Below, piece after piece: positions 24,824 to 33,670 of a stretch of 64,000 nucleotides of DNA. The stretch covers positions 4,200,249 through 4,264,248 of the forward strand of contig NZ_CP038799.1 of the NCBI RefSeq assembly GCF_012223425.1. Reading direction: 5' to 3'. The notes under the pieces are model-generated. The model was not told the DNA's origin and searched no databases. It worked only from the letters and a program-made list of their open reading frames with translations. Made by a program: the position numbers and the translations under genes. The number at the start of each line of letters is the position of its first letter. Position 1 is the stretch's first letter. The DNA comes from Mycolicibacterium frederiksbergense. GTDB taxonomy: Bacteria; Actinomycetota; Actinomycetes; Mycobacteriales; Mycobacteriaceae.

Positions 24824-26601
24824 GCACGGCTGCCCCGGCGGTCGCCATACCCACGCGTTCGGAGATCGAGGCCTGGACCACCAGTCATCTTGCTGACGCC
24901 GCGACCAGCTGGCGTGCGGCAGCCGAGGCGTCGGAGGACGCCTTCGATCAGCATCGGCAGAACATCTCGTCCCCGGGTGGCACAACCTGGGAGGGCGACG
25001 CGAAAGACGCCGCGCTGGACCGAGTCGCCCGTGACATCGCCGTCGTCGGCACCCAGAACGAGGTACTTCTCGCAGCCGCCGGCGCCGCCGAGAGCGCCGT
25101 CAGCGACATCAACTCTGCGCAACGTGAGGTGCTGGCGGCCATCACCGCGGCCGAGAGCGACGACTTCACCGTCGGAGATGACCTCTCGGTCACAGACAAC
25201 CGTCCATGCGACGAGGAAGCCGCCGCAGCTCGCGCGACCGCCGCCATGGAGCACGCCGAGGACATTCGCTGGACTGCCGAGCGCCTCGTCCAGGCCGACA
25301 GCCTCGCCGGGTCGCAGTTGCAGGCCAAAGCTGCTGACTTGGAGGGGATCCGGTTCGACGGCGAAGGCGAGACTGGCGGCGACCCGACGATCCAGCTGGT
25401 CGACAGTAAGACCGAGGCCTCCGGTCCGGACGGCGATAAGCCCGCGAAGTCGTGGGAGGACATGCTGCTCCCGCCGGAGGCCACAGCCGAGGCGGAGCCC
25501 GGTGCGGAAGGTGCACCGAAGCCCGACGCCGCGACCGCGGCTGATGATGCCTCGAAGGGTCCGCTCGACGAGTTCCTGGTCCCCGAGAAGACCACCGATC
25601 CGGATCAGCCCGAGACCCTCAATGAGGCCCTGGACAAAGTGGCGGGCCAGCCGGTGCCCGAGTCGCCGACACTGGCCGAGCAGATCCTCAATCCGCACAC
25701 CGGAACAGGTAAGCCCGGCGATCCCCGCTACACGAAGTCGCCGCTGGAGTCGCCGATCGTCAATGCCGACCCGTCGGTGATCGAGCAACAACACGCCAGA
25801 GTCACCGCAGCCGAACAGAACCTCGCCGCTGCGCAGGCCGCCGCCGATTCCACCGCCCGACAGGACTACATGGACGGAGCGGGCCCTGGCCCTCGCACCG
25901 GCGAAGCGGTTCCCCTGGCACAGGACGTGTTCGACGCCCGCGCCGAACTCACCGAACAGCGCGACCTACTCGTCTCGCTCAATGAGGCCGCCGCCGAAAC
26001 CGGCCTGCCGACCGCAGCGGTATCCGACCTGCCGGCCAACGCCGACGTGCAGGCGTTCCCGGCCGAGCCGCCGGTCCTCGACCGCGCCACCGACGCGCTG
26101 ACCGAGGGCACCAAGGACGCCGCCAAAACCGCCTGGGATGCCACGATGCCAGACGTGGCCAACATGTACGACGTGGTCACCGACTATGACAACGCCACTG
26201 ACGCCGACAAGCTCCAAGCCGGCACCGACCTCGCCGGCATGGCCCCGATCCCGGGAGGCAAGCTATTCGGCGAGGGCATCGAACACGGACTGGACGCCCT
26301 CGGCGTGGCCGGGCGACATTCCGACGACATCCCCACTGGAGCGGTCGACGACGTCGCCGACACCGCCGGCGGCGCAGCCCACTCAGTGCCTGACGCACCG
26401 TCAGTTCCCCATGTTGATAGCAATGTAGGGCCAGTTACCTCGTTCGGCGTCGAGGACGCTACCCATCTCTTGGCTACGAGTGAGGCCAACGGTGGGCACC
26501 TCATGGAGCGTCACGTAGGCCAAACATGGGAGGATCTCTCGGCACGCCTGGAGACAACTCGGCTGCCGGCAGCCTCCTCTTTCGACACGATCGACGAAGC
26601 A

Positions 26602-27988
26602 GGGACTATCTCGTTAACGGTGTTTCCGGCGGTTTCCATCAGTAGGTTTCGGCTGCCGGGAATCGGTCGCTGAAGGTGATTGCGAACGCATTCAGGGCAG
26701 GTTTCCACCGCATAGTCCATCGTGCCCTGCCGACACCTGTCGGGTCCAGCGATCGGGTCACCAAATAGAGGCACTTGAGCGCGGCCTGCTCGGATGGGAA
26801 GTGCCCACGGGCCTTGATCGCGCGGCGGTAACGAGCATTGAGCGACTCGATCGCATTCGTCGAGCAGATCACCCGCCGGATCTCCACGTCATAGTCCAGG
26901 AACGGGATGAACTCGCTCCACGCGTTGTCCCACAACCGGATCACCGCCGGGTAACGCTCCCCCCATTTCTCGGTCAGCTCGTCGAACGCCGACCGTGCCG
27001 CGGTAGCGTTGACCGCGGTGTAGATCGGCTTGACATCGCGCTTAATCTCATCCCAGTACTTGCGGGATGTGAGCCGAAATGTGTTGCGCAGCAAGTGGAT
27101 GATGCAGGTCTGCACGATCGCCTGTGGCCACACGTTGCCGACCACCTCGGGCAGTCCCTTGAGACCATCACAGACCACGAAGAACGTGTCCTTGACCCCG
27201 CGGTTGCGCAGATCGGTGAGCACGCTCATCCAAAACTTCGCTCCTTCACCGCCGGTACCGGCCCACAATCCGAGGATGTCGCGTTCCCCGGCCAGGGTGA
27301 CCCCGATCGCGGCGTAGAACGGCCGGTTGGCGACCTGGCCGTCGCGGACCTTCACCACGATCGCGTCGATGAAGATCGCGGCGTAGGTCTCATCCAGAGG
27401 CCGCACCGCCCAATCGTTCATCTCCTCGAGTACCTTGTCGGTGATTCGGCTGATGGTCTCCTTGGACACCGACGCACCGTAGATCTCGGCGAAGTGCGCC
27501 GAAATCTCCCCAGTGGTAAGCCCTTTGGCATACAACGACAACACGACCTCATCAACCCCAGACAGCCGGCGTTGACGCTTCTTGACGATCTGCGGCTCGA
27601 AGGTCGCTGCCCGATCCCGGGGCACGTCGATCTCGACCGGGCCGGTGGTGTCGGTCAGCACCGTCTTGGATCGGGTGCCATTGCGAATGTTGCCAGTCCC
27701 CGCCTCGGGCGGGTCGTGTTTCTCGTAGCCGAGGTGCTCGGTCATCTCCTCGTTAAGAGCCGTTTCGAGCACTGTCTTGGTCAGCTGTTTGATCAACCCG
27801 TCGGGTCCGGTCAGCGACAGGCCTTGTTCCTGGGCCAGTCGGACCAGCTCGACCGCAGCCTTCTGCTCTGCGGACTGCTCGGCCGCCTTCTTCTTCGCCA
27901 CATCTTCCAGTGTCGTCATCACGGCACCTTTCTCGCCGAGCATCGCTCAGCGTGTCAGTGCCGGAAACACCGTTATTTCCACAGTCCC
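26602..27988 (-). mobile_element. IS256-family insertion sequence, first copy
   Basis: 1387 bp. The ends are imperfect inverted repeats: GGGACT then TAACGGTGTTTCCGGC at 26602-26630, and the same in reverse at 27960-27988. The element is flanked by a perfect 8-bp target duplication ACGAAGCA (26594-26601 and 27989-27996), which is the size expected for IS256. The single transposase gene fills the minus strand. Removal of the element plus one duplicate copy restores the toxin frame exactly, so the insertion is recent. Confidence 0.93.
26639..27919 (-). CDS. IS256-family transposase (mutator type)
   Basis: DDE transposase of about 426 aa from the ATG at 27919, with the ribosome site AAAGGTG before it (a start at 27943 would add 8 residues). 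DDE candidates: the Asp in AIFIDAIVVKVRDG, the Asp in VVCDGLKGLPE and the Glu in STNAIESLNAR. The gene is intact with no frameshift, so the element may still be mobile. Coding direction is opposite to the toxin. Confidence 0.93.
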   Translation of the reverse strand: MTTLEDVAKKKAAEQSAEQKAAVELVRLAQEQGLSLTGPDGLIKQLTKTVLETALNEEMTEHLGYEKHDPPEAGTGNIRNGTRSKTVLTDTTGPVEIDVPRDRAATFEPQIVKKRQRRLSGVDEVVLSLYAKGLTTGEISAHFAEIYGASVSKETISRITDKVLEEMNDWAVRPLDETYAAIFIDAIVVKVRDGQVANRPFYAAIGVTLAGERDILGLWAGTGGEGAKFWMSVLTDLRNRGVKDTFFVVCDGLKGLPEVVGNVWPQAIVQTCIIHLLRNTFRLTSRKYWDEIKRDVKPIYTAVNATAARSAFDELTEKWGERYPAVIRLWDNAWSEFIPFLDYDVEIRRVICSTNAIESLNARYRRAIKARGHFPSEQAALKCLYLVTRSLDPTGVGRARWTMRWKPALNAFAITFSDRFPAAETY

Positions 27989-28204
27989 ACGAAGCAGCAG
28001 CAGCTGTCAGCACAACGCTCCAACGGAACAGTCAAGTCATCGACGAGTGGCTGGCAAACGGAGCCGTCCGTTACCTCGAACTCGATGCGCCTTTCAATGG
28101 TGGAGCAGTGCTAGATCGTATGAGGAGGCTGGGGCCTCACTGCATGTGAACGTGGGTTGCCGACAGGAATTGGGTCAAGTCCAGGGACGTGGTGTACGAC
28201 GTTG

Positions 28205-29523
28205 TCGTGTGATTCTTCGAGGTGGTGGTTCAGGCGGTCAGTGCCGCCGGCACGTCCTCCTGTTCGGTTGGTGAGTTCTGGTCGGCTCGGGATTTGCTCA
28301 GGACGTCGAGGCCGAGGTAGCGCCGGGATTCGGCCCATTCGTCGTGCTGTTCGGCCAGGACCGCTCCGACGAGGCGGATCAGGGCGCCTCGGTCGGGGAA
28401 GATTCCGACGACGTCGGTGCGTCGCCGGATCTCCTTGTTGAGTCGTTCCTGGGGGTTGTTCGACCAGATCTGGCGCCAGATCTGTTTGGGAAACGCGGTG
28501 AACGCGAGCAGGTCCGCGCGGGCGTTCTCCAGATGGTCGGCGACTTTGGGCAGCTTGTCCGATAGTGCATCGATGATGCGATCATATTGTGCAGCAACGG
28601 ATTGCGCGTCGGGCTGATCGAACACCGAATGCAGCAGGGTGCGTACCCATGGCCACGACGACTTCGGGGTGATCGCCATCAGATTGGTCGTGTAGTGGGT
28701 CCGGCAGCGCTGCCAGGCAGCTCCGGGCAGAGTCGCCCCGATCGCAGCCACCAGCCCGGCGTGCGCGTCGGAGGTGATGAGCTTGACCCCGGACAGGCCG
28801 CGGGCGGTCAACGACCGCCAGAACGTCAGCCAGCCCGCCCCGTCCTCGGCGGTGCTGACGTCGATGCCCAGGATCTCGCGGTAGCCCTCGGCGTTGACCC
28901 CGACGGCGATCAGCGCGTGCACGTTGACCACACGTCCCTGCTCGCGCACCTTGAGCACCAGCGCATCGGCGGCGACGAACGTGTACGGGCCGGCGTCCAG
29001 CGGGCGGCTGCGGAACGCCTCGACTGCGGTGTCGAGTTCCTTGGCCATCACCGACACCTGCGACTTCGACAGACTGGTGATGCCCAGGGTTTCGACGAGC
29101 TTGTCCATCCGCCGGGTGGAGACTCCGAGCAGGTAGCAGGTGGCCACCACGGTGGTCAGGGCCCGCTCGGCGCGTTTGCGGCGTTCCAGTAGCCACTCCG
29201 GGAAGTAGGAACCGTGGCGCAGCTTGGGAATTGCGAGATCCAATGAACCTGTGCGGGTGTCGAATTGGCGGTGCCGGTACCCGTTGCGGGAGTTCGTCCG
29301 TTCGGTACTGCGTTCACCGTATCCGGCGCCGCACAGCGCGTCGGCTTCCGCGCCCATCAGCGTATGGATGAACGTGGCCAGCAGCTCACGCAGCACGTCG
29401 GGGTGGGTGGTGGTGAGTCGTTCGGCAAGCACGGTGGGCAGGTCGATATTGTGGGCAGTGGTCATCGCGTGTGTTCCTTCTTTGCTCGAGTGACTTTGGT
29501 CGGTCTCTCGAAGAATCACGCGA
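28205..29523 (-). mobile_element. IS256-family insertion sequence, second copy (IS1081/IS1245-like)
   Basis: The ends share TCGYGTGATTCTTCGAG (28205-28221 and, reversed, 29507-29523), with weaker similarity further in. The transposase gene fills the minus strand. Unlike the first element, no 8-bp flanking duplication is present (CGACGTTG on the left, TGACCTTC on the right), so the insertion is older or followed by a rearrangement. It lies within the left part of the IS110-family unit. Confidence 0.75.
28230..29465 (-). CDS. IS256-family transposase, second type
   Basis: Protein of about 411 aa from the ATG at 29465 (ribosome site AAGGA upstream). It is only distantly similar to the transposase at 26639-27919, so the two elements are different IS types. 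DDE candidates: Asp in YTFVAADALVLKV, Asp in LITSDAHAGLV, and Glu in NNPQERLNKEIRRR. The reading frame is complete. Resemblance is to the IS1081/IS1245/IS1395 group of mycobacterial elements. Confidence 0.92.
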   Translation of the reverse strand: MTTAHNIDLPTVLAERLTTTHPDVLRELLATFIHTLMGAEADALCGAGYGERSTERTNSRNGYRHRQFDTRTGSLDLAIPKLRHGSYFPEWLLERRKRAERALTTVVATCYLLGVSTRRMDKLVETLGITSLSKSQVSVMAKELDTAVEAFRSRPLDAGPYTFVAADALVLKVREQGRVVNVHALIAVGVNAEGYREILGIDVSTAEDGAGWLTFWRSLTARGLSGVKLITSDAHAGLVAAIGATLPGAAWQRCRTHYTTNLMAITPKSSWPWVRTLLHSVFDQPDAQSVAAQYDRIIDALSDKLPKVADHLENARADLLAFTAFPKQIWRQIWSNNPQERLNKEIRRRTDVVGIFPDRGALIRLVGAVLAEQHDEWAESRRYLGLDVLSKSRADQNSPTEQEDVPAALTA

Positions 29524-29651
29524 TGACCTTCAATCATTCGGCTACGACACGCCGGTACCGCCGATCAGGTCCGACTCGTACACCACTCTGCTGGACGCAA
29601 CCAGGAATTGGGTCCTGGCCGGTAGAGCCACAGATGTAGGAGGCCCCAGTG

Positions 29652-30731
29652 GTGAGTCAGCGTACGAGCGTTGGGTTGGATGTGCATGCACGTTCGGTTG
29701 TCGCGTGCGGTTTGGACCGAGAAACAGGTGAAGTCGTTGAGCGGCGGCTGACGCCGGATCATCACGACATTCTGAGCTGGATCAACGGGTTGCCCGGTCC
29801 GGTGTCGGTGACTTATGAGGCCGGTCCCACCGGATTTTGCCTGGCCCGGGCTCTGGCGGTGGCGGGGATAGAGTGCCAGGTCGCCGCGCCCTCGAAACTG
29901 ATCCGTCCCGCTGGCGATCGGGTCAAAACCGACGCTCGCGACGCGGCGCATCTGGCTCGTTTGTTGCATCTGGGCCAGATCACCGCGGTTGCGGTTCCCA
30001 CTGCCGATCAGGAAGCGGCTCGTGATCTGGTGAGGGCCCGCGAGGACTGCCGCGGCGATCTGATGGCCGCTCGGCACCGACTATCGAAACTGCTTTTGCG
30101 GCAGGGCATCGTGTACTACGACGGCGCGGCCTGGACCAATCGTCACGAACTGTGGCTGCGCAAGCAGCGCTTCGACAACAGGGCACTGCAGTTGACCTAC
30201 GACGCCGCATTCGACGCCATGAGCGCCTGCATCGACCGGCGGGAACGCCTGGAGGCCGCGATCGACGCGATGGCCGCCGACAGCGAGTTCACTCCGGTAG
30301 TCCGACGGCTGGGGTGCATCCGCGGGATCGCCACGTTGACCGCGTTCGGGTTGGCCACCGAGATCGGCGACTGGCGCCGACTAACCGGACGAACGATCGG
30401 CGCCTACCTGGGGCTGGTCCCGTCCGAATTCTCCTCCGGTGGCAGTCGGGTCCAGGGCGAGGTGACCAAGACCGGCAACAAACACGTACGGCGCCTGTTG
30501 GTCGAAGCGGCATGGCACCACCGCAGCCCGTATCGGCCGGGGCAGGTGTTGCGACGACGATGGGACCTGGCCTCCCCGGCGGCACGGGCTCGCGGACAGG
30601 CCGCCAACCGACGCCTGCACTACCGCTGGACCGGCTTTGATCAACGCCGGAAGCGATCCGTGGTCGCCAACATCGCGGTGGCCAGGGAACTGGCCGGCTG
30701 GTGCTGGTCGCTGGCGGTCCTCGACGAGTAG
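29652..30731 (+). CDS. IS110-family transposase (DEDD recombinase)
   Basis: About 359 aa from one of two adjacent GTG codons (29649 or 29652), behind a strong AGGAGG. The RuvC-like DEDD domain is visible: VGLDVHARSVVAC (first Asp), VTYEAGPTG (Glu), and KTDARDAAHLARL (the paired Asp). The C-terminal transposase_20 domain has GCIRGIATLTAFGLA and YLGLVPSEFSSGGS, whose Ser is the proposed nucleophile. Recent work on IS110 shows such enzymes are guided by an RNA from the non-coding ends of the element. The frame is intact. Confidence 0.92.
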   Translation: MSQRTSVGLDVHARSVVACGLDRETGEVVERRLTPDHHDILSWINGLPGPVSVTYEAGPTGFCLARALAVAGIECQVAAPSKLIRPAGDRVKTDARDAAHLARLLHLGQITAVAVPTADQEAARDLVRAREDCRGDLMAARHRLSKLLLRQGIVYYDGAAWTNRHELWLRKQRFDNRALQLTYDAAFDAMSACIDRRERLEAAIDAMAADSEFTPVVRRLGCIRGIATLTAFGLATEIGDWRRLTGRTIGAYLGLVPSEFSSGGSRVQGEVTKTGNKHVRRLLVEAAWHHRSPYRPGQVLRRRWDLASPAARARGQAANRRLHYRWTGFDQRRKRSVVANIAVARELAGWCWSLAVLDE

Positions 30732-30964
30732 CCGGCCCACAATTTTCCAGATGACGACCTCAGTGGTGACGGCAAGCGTCTTGGAGTGATCCGCGTCCGT
30801 TCTATGAGCAATCACGTTGCACGGCAACATGATCACGCTCGACTCTAGATGGCGGCCAACTCCGACTCGAAGTCCCGATCCTGCGGTAACCAACCCGCGC
30901 ATATCAGACTGACAACGCGTCGACACGACACGCTCGACAGCACCGAGACACTCATCTGGTCAAC

Positions 30965-31002
30965 GAAGCGGCGGCCACGGCGACGGTCGCGGCCGCCGCT
31001 TC
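30965..31002. repeat. 12-bp perfect inverted repeat at the right end of the IS110 unit
   Basis: GAAGCGGCGGCC (30965-30976) and GGCCGCCGCTTC (30991-31002) are exact complements around a 14-nt loop. The hairpin lies in the ~300-nt non-coding segment between the IS110 transposase stop and the toxin's last exon. It could be a terminator that shields the transposase transcript from the toxin tail, or part of a structured RNA made by the element. Confidence 0.6.
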
Positions 31003-31137
31003 ACCCTGCCTTGTTGACAATCAGCTCCCCATATCAGAACGAGGAAGCGCGCAAGCGGTGGCAGGGACCGGAGCTAGGGTTGTGCTCAAAGGCGATGGAA
31101 ATGGCGGATGGCTCGTGTTGACAGGATTTCCCACACC

Positions 31138-31470
31138 ATGAACGACGGCTCGATCTCGACAGATTTGTACCAGTTCTTCGCGGCGTACTTCCACCAAGAC
31201 TGGGATTTGGAGTCGGATGACTGGCAAGGAGTCGTCGATAACTACATCAACGCAGATCCCGTCGCGGAGCCTTTAAGGACGTTGGCTCAACAAGTTGACG
31301 ATCTGCGCAACAGTCGGCCCGAACCGGATCTCGAACAGTACCTGGTGCGCACAGTCGGCGTTTATTACGTTCCCGATCCTTTGACCTACAAGGAGTGGCT
31401 AGGCCAGATCGCGGACCGCTTGCGCGCGCAGGCTGCCCGCATCGACGGTGAAGGCGCGGCACTGCGTTGA
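31138..31470 (+). CDS. CdiI-like immunity protein
   Basis: Protein of about 110 aa: LYQFFAAYFHQDWDLESDDWQGVVDNYIN, then LVRTVGVYYVPDPLTYKEWLGQIADRL. This pattern matches the contact-dependent-inhibition immunity family (CdiI_2 type). The ATG at 31138 overlaps the toxin TGA (31139-31141), placing it as the cognate antidote; an in-frame ATG at 31108 lies inside the toxin tail. The gene is intact although the toxin is broken, so it is now an orphan immunity gene. Its present promoter is unclear and may come from the IS110 unit or from TTGACA-like sequence near 31118. Confidence 0.78.
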   Translation: MNDGSISTDLYQFFAAYFHQDWDLESDDWQGVVDNYINADPVAEPLRTLAQQVDDLRNSRPEPDLEQYLVRTVGVYYVPDPLTYKEWLGQIADRLRAQAARIDGEGAALR

Positions 31471-31838
31471 GCCGCACCCTGACACAGCGGCGCCGGGCAT
31501 TCGACATTCCCTGTCGGGAGGATAATTCGGACCCCAGGCGAGGCTCTGGTCTATGGGTTACGCCGCGACCTCTGTCAGTGGCCGGTAGCCCGTCGCGCGG
31601 CTAGCGCTGAGGCTCAACCACTCAGCTGTGACCGCGATGAGCGCGCAGTGGAGGTGCATCAAGTTGACGCAGCTGCTGAACGCCGGACTGTGATCACGTC
31701 GGGCGATACAGAGGAAAGCCGTGGGTCACTCAGCGGCACCAGAATGGCATTGAATCTCGAATGTGTCCCTTTGAGTCGACAGCGCTACTGCCGCCATGGG
31801 CCGACCAACTAAAACCGCCTGGTCAAATACTAGTCAAG
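31471..31838. other. Intergenic stretch between immunity gene and tRNA-Arg
   Basis: No convincing gene. On the minus strand a short frame ending in TAA near 31559 reads NLMHLHCALIAVTAEWLS, then ATGYRPLTEVAA, which could be the tail of a lost protein, but it has no start and no recognised family. No repeat or integrase site matching the tRNA 3' end was found. Confidence 0.4.
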
Positions 31839-31914
31839 TGGTGCCCCCGGCAGGATTCGAACCTGCGGCCTTCCGCTCCGGAGGCGGACGCTCTATCCCC
31901 TGAGCTACGGGGGC
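31839..31914 (-). tRNA. tRNA-Arg(CCG), CCA encoded
   Basis: The minus strand folds as a standard cloverleaf: acceptor GCCCCCG/CGGGGGC, D arm GCTC...GAGC, anticodon stem TCCGC/GCGGA around loop CTCCGGA (anticodon CCG), T arm GCAGG-TTCGAAT-CCTGC, discriminator A and an encoded CCA. It reads Arg codon CGG. The gene is divergent from argS, whose product charges it; this pairing is by chance or conserved order. It borders the toxin/IS region. Confidence 0.95.
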
Positions 31915-32017
31915 GCGAACACGATGTGCTGCGCCGCTTGGGCGTGCACAGCGTAACGCATCGGGAACCGGTAATGGATTCGGGACCTGAGTGCCCCAGA
32001 CCATAGGATGGTCCCTC

Positions 32018-33670
32018 GTGACACCTGCCGACCTGGCTGCCCTGCTGAAGACCACCGCTGCCGCGGTCCTGGCCGAGCACGGCCTCGACACCAGCGCGCT
32101 GCCCGAGACGATCACCGTCGAGCGCCCGCGCAACCCTGAGCACGGTGATTACGCCACCAACGTTGCCCTGCAGCTCGCCAAGAAGGTCGGGGTCAACCCG
32201 CGCGAGCTGGCCGGCTGGCTGGCCGCCGCCCTGGCGCAGGCCGACGGGATCGCCGCCGCCGAGATCGCCGGGCCCGGGTTCGTCAACCTACGCATCGAGG
32301 CGTCCGCGCAGGGCGTCGTCGTCACCAACGTGCTCGCCGCCGCGGCCGACTACGGCCACTGCGCCGACCTCGCCGCCCAGAACATCAACCTGGAGTTCGT
32401 GTCGGCCAACCCGACCGGTCCCATCCACATCGGCGGTACCCGCTGGGCCGCCGTCGGTGACGCGCTCGGCCGGCTGCTCAGCACCCAGGGCGCCCAGGTC
32501 ACCCGCGAGTACTACTTCAACGACCACGGCGCCCAGATCGACCGGTTCGCGCGCTCGCTGGTCGCCGCGGCCAAGGGGGAGCCCGCTCCCGAGGATGGCT
32601 ACGCCGGCAGCTATATCAACGACATCGCCGCGGCGATCCTGGCCCAGGCGCCCGACGCACTGAGCCTGCCCGCCGATCAGCAACAGGAGACCTTCCGCTC
32701 CATCGGTGTGGACCTGATGTTCACCCACATCAAGAAGTCGTTGCACGAGTTCGGCACCGACTTCGACGTCTACACCCACGAAGACTCGATGCACACCTCC
32801 GGGCGGGTCGACCAGGCCATCGCGCGGCTGCGCGACAACGGCAGCATCTACGAGAAGGACGGCGCAACCTGGTTGCGCACCACCGCATTCGGCGACGACA
32901 AGGACCGGGTGGTCATCAAGAGCGACGGCAATCCGGCCTATGTCGCGGGCGATCTCGCCTACTACCTGGACAAGCGCGAGCGCGGCTTCAACCTGTGCAT
33001 CTACATGCTCGGCGCCGACCACCACGGCTACATCGCCCGGCTCAAGGCCGCGGCCGCGGCCCTCGGTGACGATCCGGCCACCGTCGAGGTGCTGATCGGG
33101 CAGATGGTCAACCTGGTCCGCGACGGTCAGCCGGTCCGGATGAGCAAGCGGGCGGGCACCGTCATCACCCTCGATGACCTGGTGGACGCCATCGGCGTCG
33201 ACGCCGCCAGGTATGTGCTGATCCGGTCCTCGGTGAACAGCCCGATCGACATCGACCTGGCGCTGTGGTCCTCGGCGTCCAACGAGAACCCGGTGTACTA
33301 CGTGCAGTACGCGCACGCGCGACTCTCGGCGCTGGCGCGCAATGCGGCCGAACTGGGGCTGGCCGCCGACACCGCGCATCTGGACCTGTTGACCCACGAC
33401 CGCGAGGCCACCCTGATCCGGACCCTCGGCGAGTTCGGCAGGATCCTGAACACCGCTGCCTCGCTGCGGGAGCCGCACCGCGTGTGCCGGTATCTGGAGG
33501 ATCTGGCCGGGGACTACCACCGCTTCTACGACTCCTGCCGGGTGCTGCCCCAGGGCGACGAAACGGCCGGCGAACTGAACGCGGCGCGGCTCGCGCTGTG
33601 CGAGGCCACCCGACAGGTCATCGCCAACGGTCTGACCATCCTCGGTGTCAGCGCCCCGGAGCGGATGTGA
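32018..33670 (+). CDS. argS: Arginyl-tRNA synthetase
   Basis: Class I synthetase of 550 aa, the same length as mycobacterial ArgS. The HIGH motif appears as PIHIGG (residues 135-140) and the second signature as RMSKRAG in the PVRMSKRAGTVITLDDL segment. The N-terminal tRNA-recognition domain and the C-terminal DALR anticodon domain (YVQYAHARLSAL...ILGVSAPERM) are complete. The GTG at 32018 is chosen: TAGGAT at 32004-32009 gives a leaderless start. It overlaps lysA by 4 bp, so protein synthesis and lysine/threonine synthesis genes share one transcript. Confidence 0.97.
   Translation: MTPADLAALLKTTAAAVLAEHGLDTSALPETITVERPRNPEHGDYATNVALQLAKKVGVNPRELAGWLAAALAQADGIAAAEIAGPGFVNLRIEASAQGVVVTNVLAAAADYGHCADLAAQNINLEFVSANPTGPIHIGGTRWAAVGDALGRLLSTQGAQVTREYYFNDHGAQIDRFARSLVAAAKGEPAPEDGYAGSYINDIAAAILAQAPDALSLPADQQQETFRSIGVDLMFTHIKKSLHEFGTDFDVYTHEDSMHTSGRVDQAIARLRDNGSIYEKDGATWLRTTAFGDDKDRVVIKSDGNPAYVAGDLAYYLDKRERGFNLCIYMLGADHHGYIARLKAAAAALGDDPATVEVLIGQMVNLVRDGQPVRMSKRAGTVITLDDLVDAIGVDAARYVLIRSSVNSPIDIDLALWSSASNENPVYYVQYAHARLSALARNAAELGLAADTAHLDLLTHDREATLIRTLGEFGRILNTAASLREPHRVCRYLEDLAGDYHRFYDSCRVLPQGDETAGELNAARLALCEATRQVIANGLTILGVSAPERM

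Larger units (their letters stand above)
28120..31033 (+). mobile_element. IS110-family insertion in the toxin gene, itself carrying an IS256-family element
   Basis: Boundaries are inferred from the toxin frame: coding ends at CGT (28117-28119) and resumes at TCA (31034). 2914 bp lie between; without the nested IS (28205-29523) 1595 bp remain, a normal size for an IS110 element. The transposase at 29652-30731 lies inside, leaving about 210 nt non-coding on its left (after removing the nested IS) and about 300 nt on its right. No target duplication or terminal repeat is seen, as is usual for IS110. The ends could be off by several bp. Confidence 0.6.
24820..31141 (+). pseudogene. Polymorphic toxin, WXG-type N-terminus and RNase A-like C-terminus, split by two insertions
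   Basis: Exons after removing insertions are 24820-26601, 27997-28119 and 31034-31138 plus TGA, giving 670 residues in one frame. The N-terminus is helical with TTWEGDAKD (W57-E-G59), as in T7SS-exported toxins; the middle (about 200-550) is acidic and Ala/Pro-rich. The toxin domain starts near residue 553: NGGHLMERHVGQTWEDL, PAASSFDTIDEA | AAAVSTTLQRNSQVIDEWL, LDAPFNGGAVLDR | SERGSAQAVAGTGARVVL, ending WLVLTGFPTP. This is the CdiA-CT RNase A-like family, with the characteristic HVG and GFPTP. The present gene can make only the first ~594 residues plus 23 IS-coded ones, and so lacks most of the nuclease. Confidence 0.82.

Noticed and set aside
30965..31002. CRISPR-like repeat near the IS110 unit
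   Set aside because: It is a single inverted repeat, not a series of direct repeats with spacers. No CRISPR array was found in the window.
31839..31914. tRNA-Arg as attachment site of an integrated island
   Set aside because: No integrase gene and no repeat of the tRNA 3' end was found on the far side of the toxin region; the insertions are explained by IS elements.
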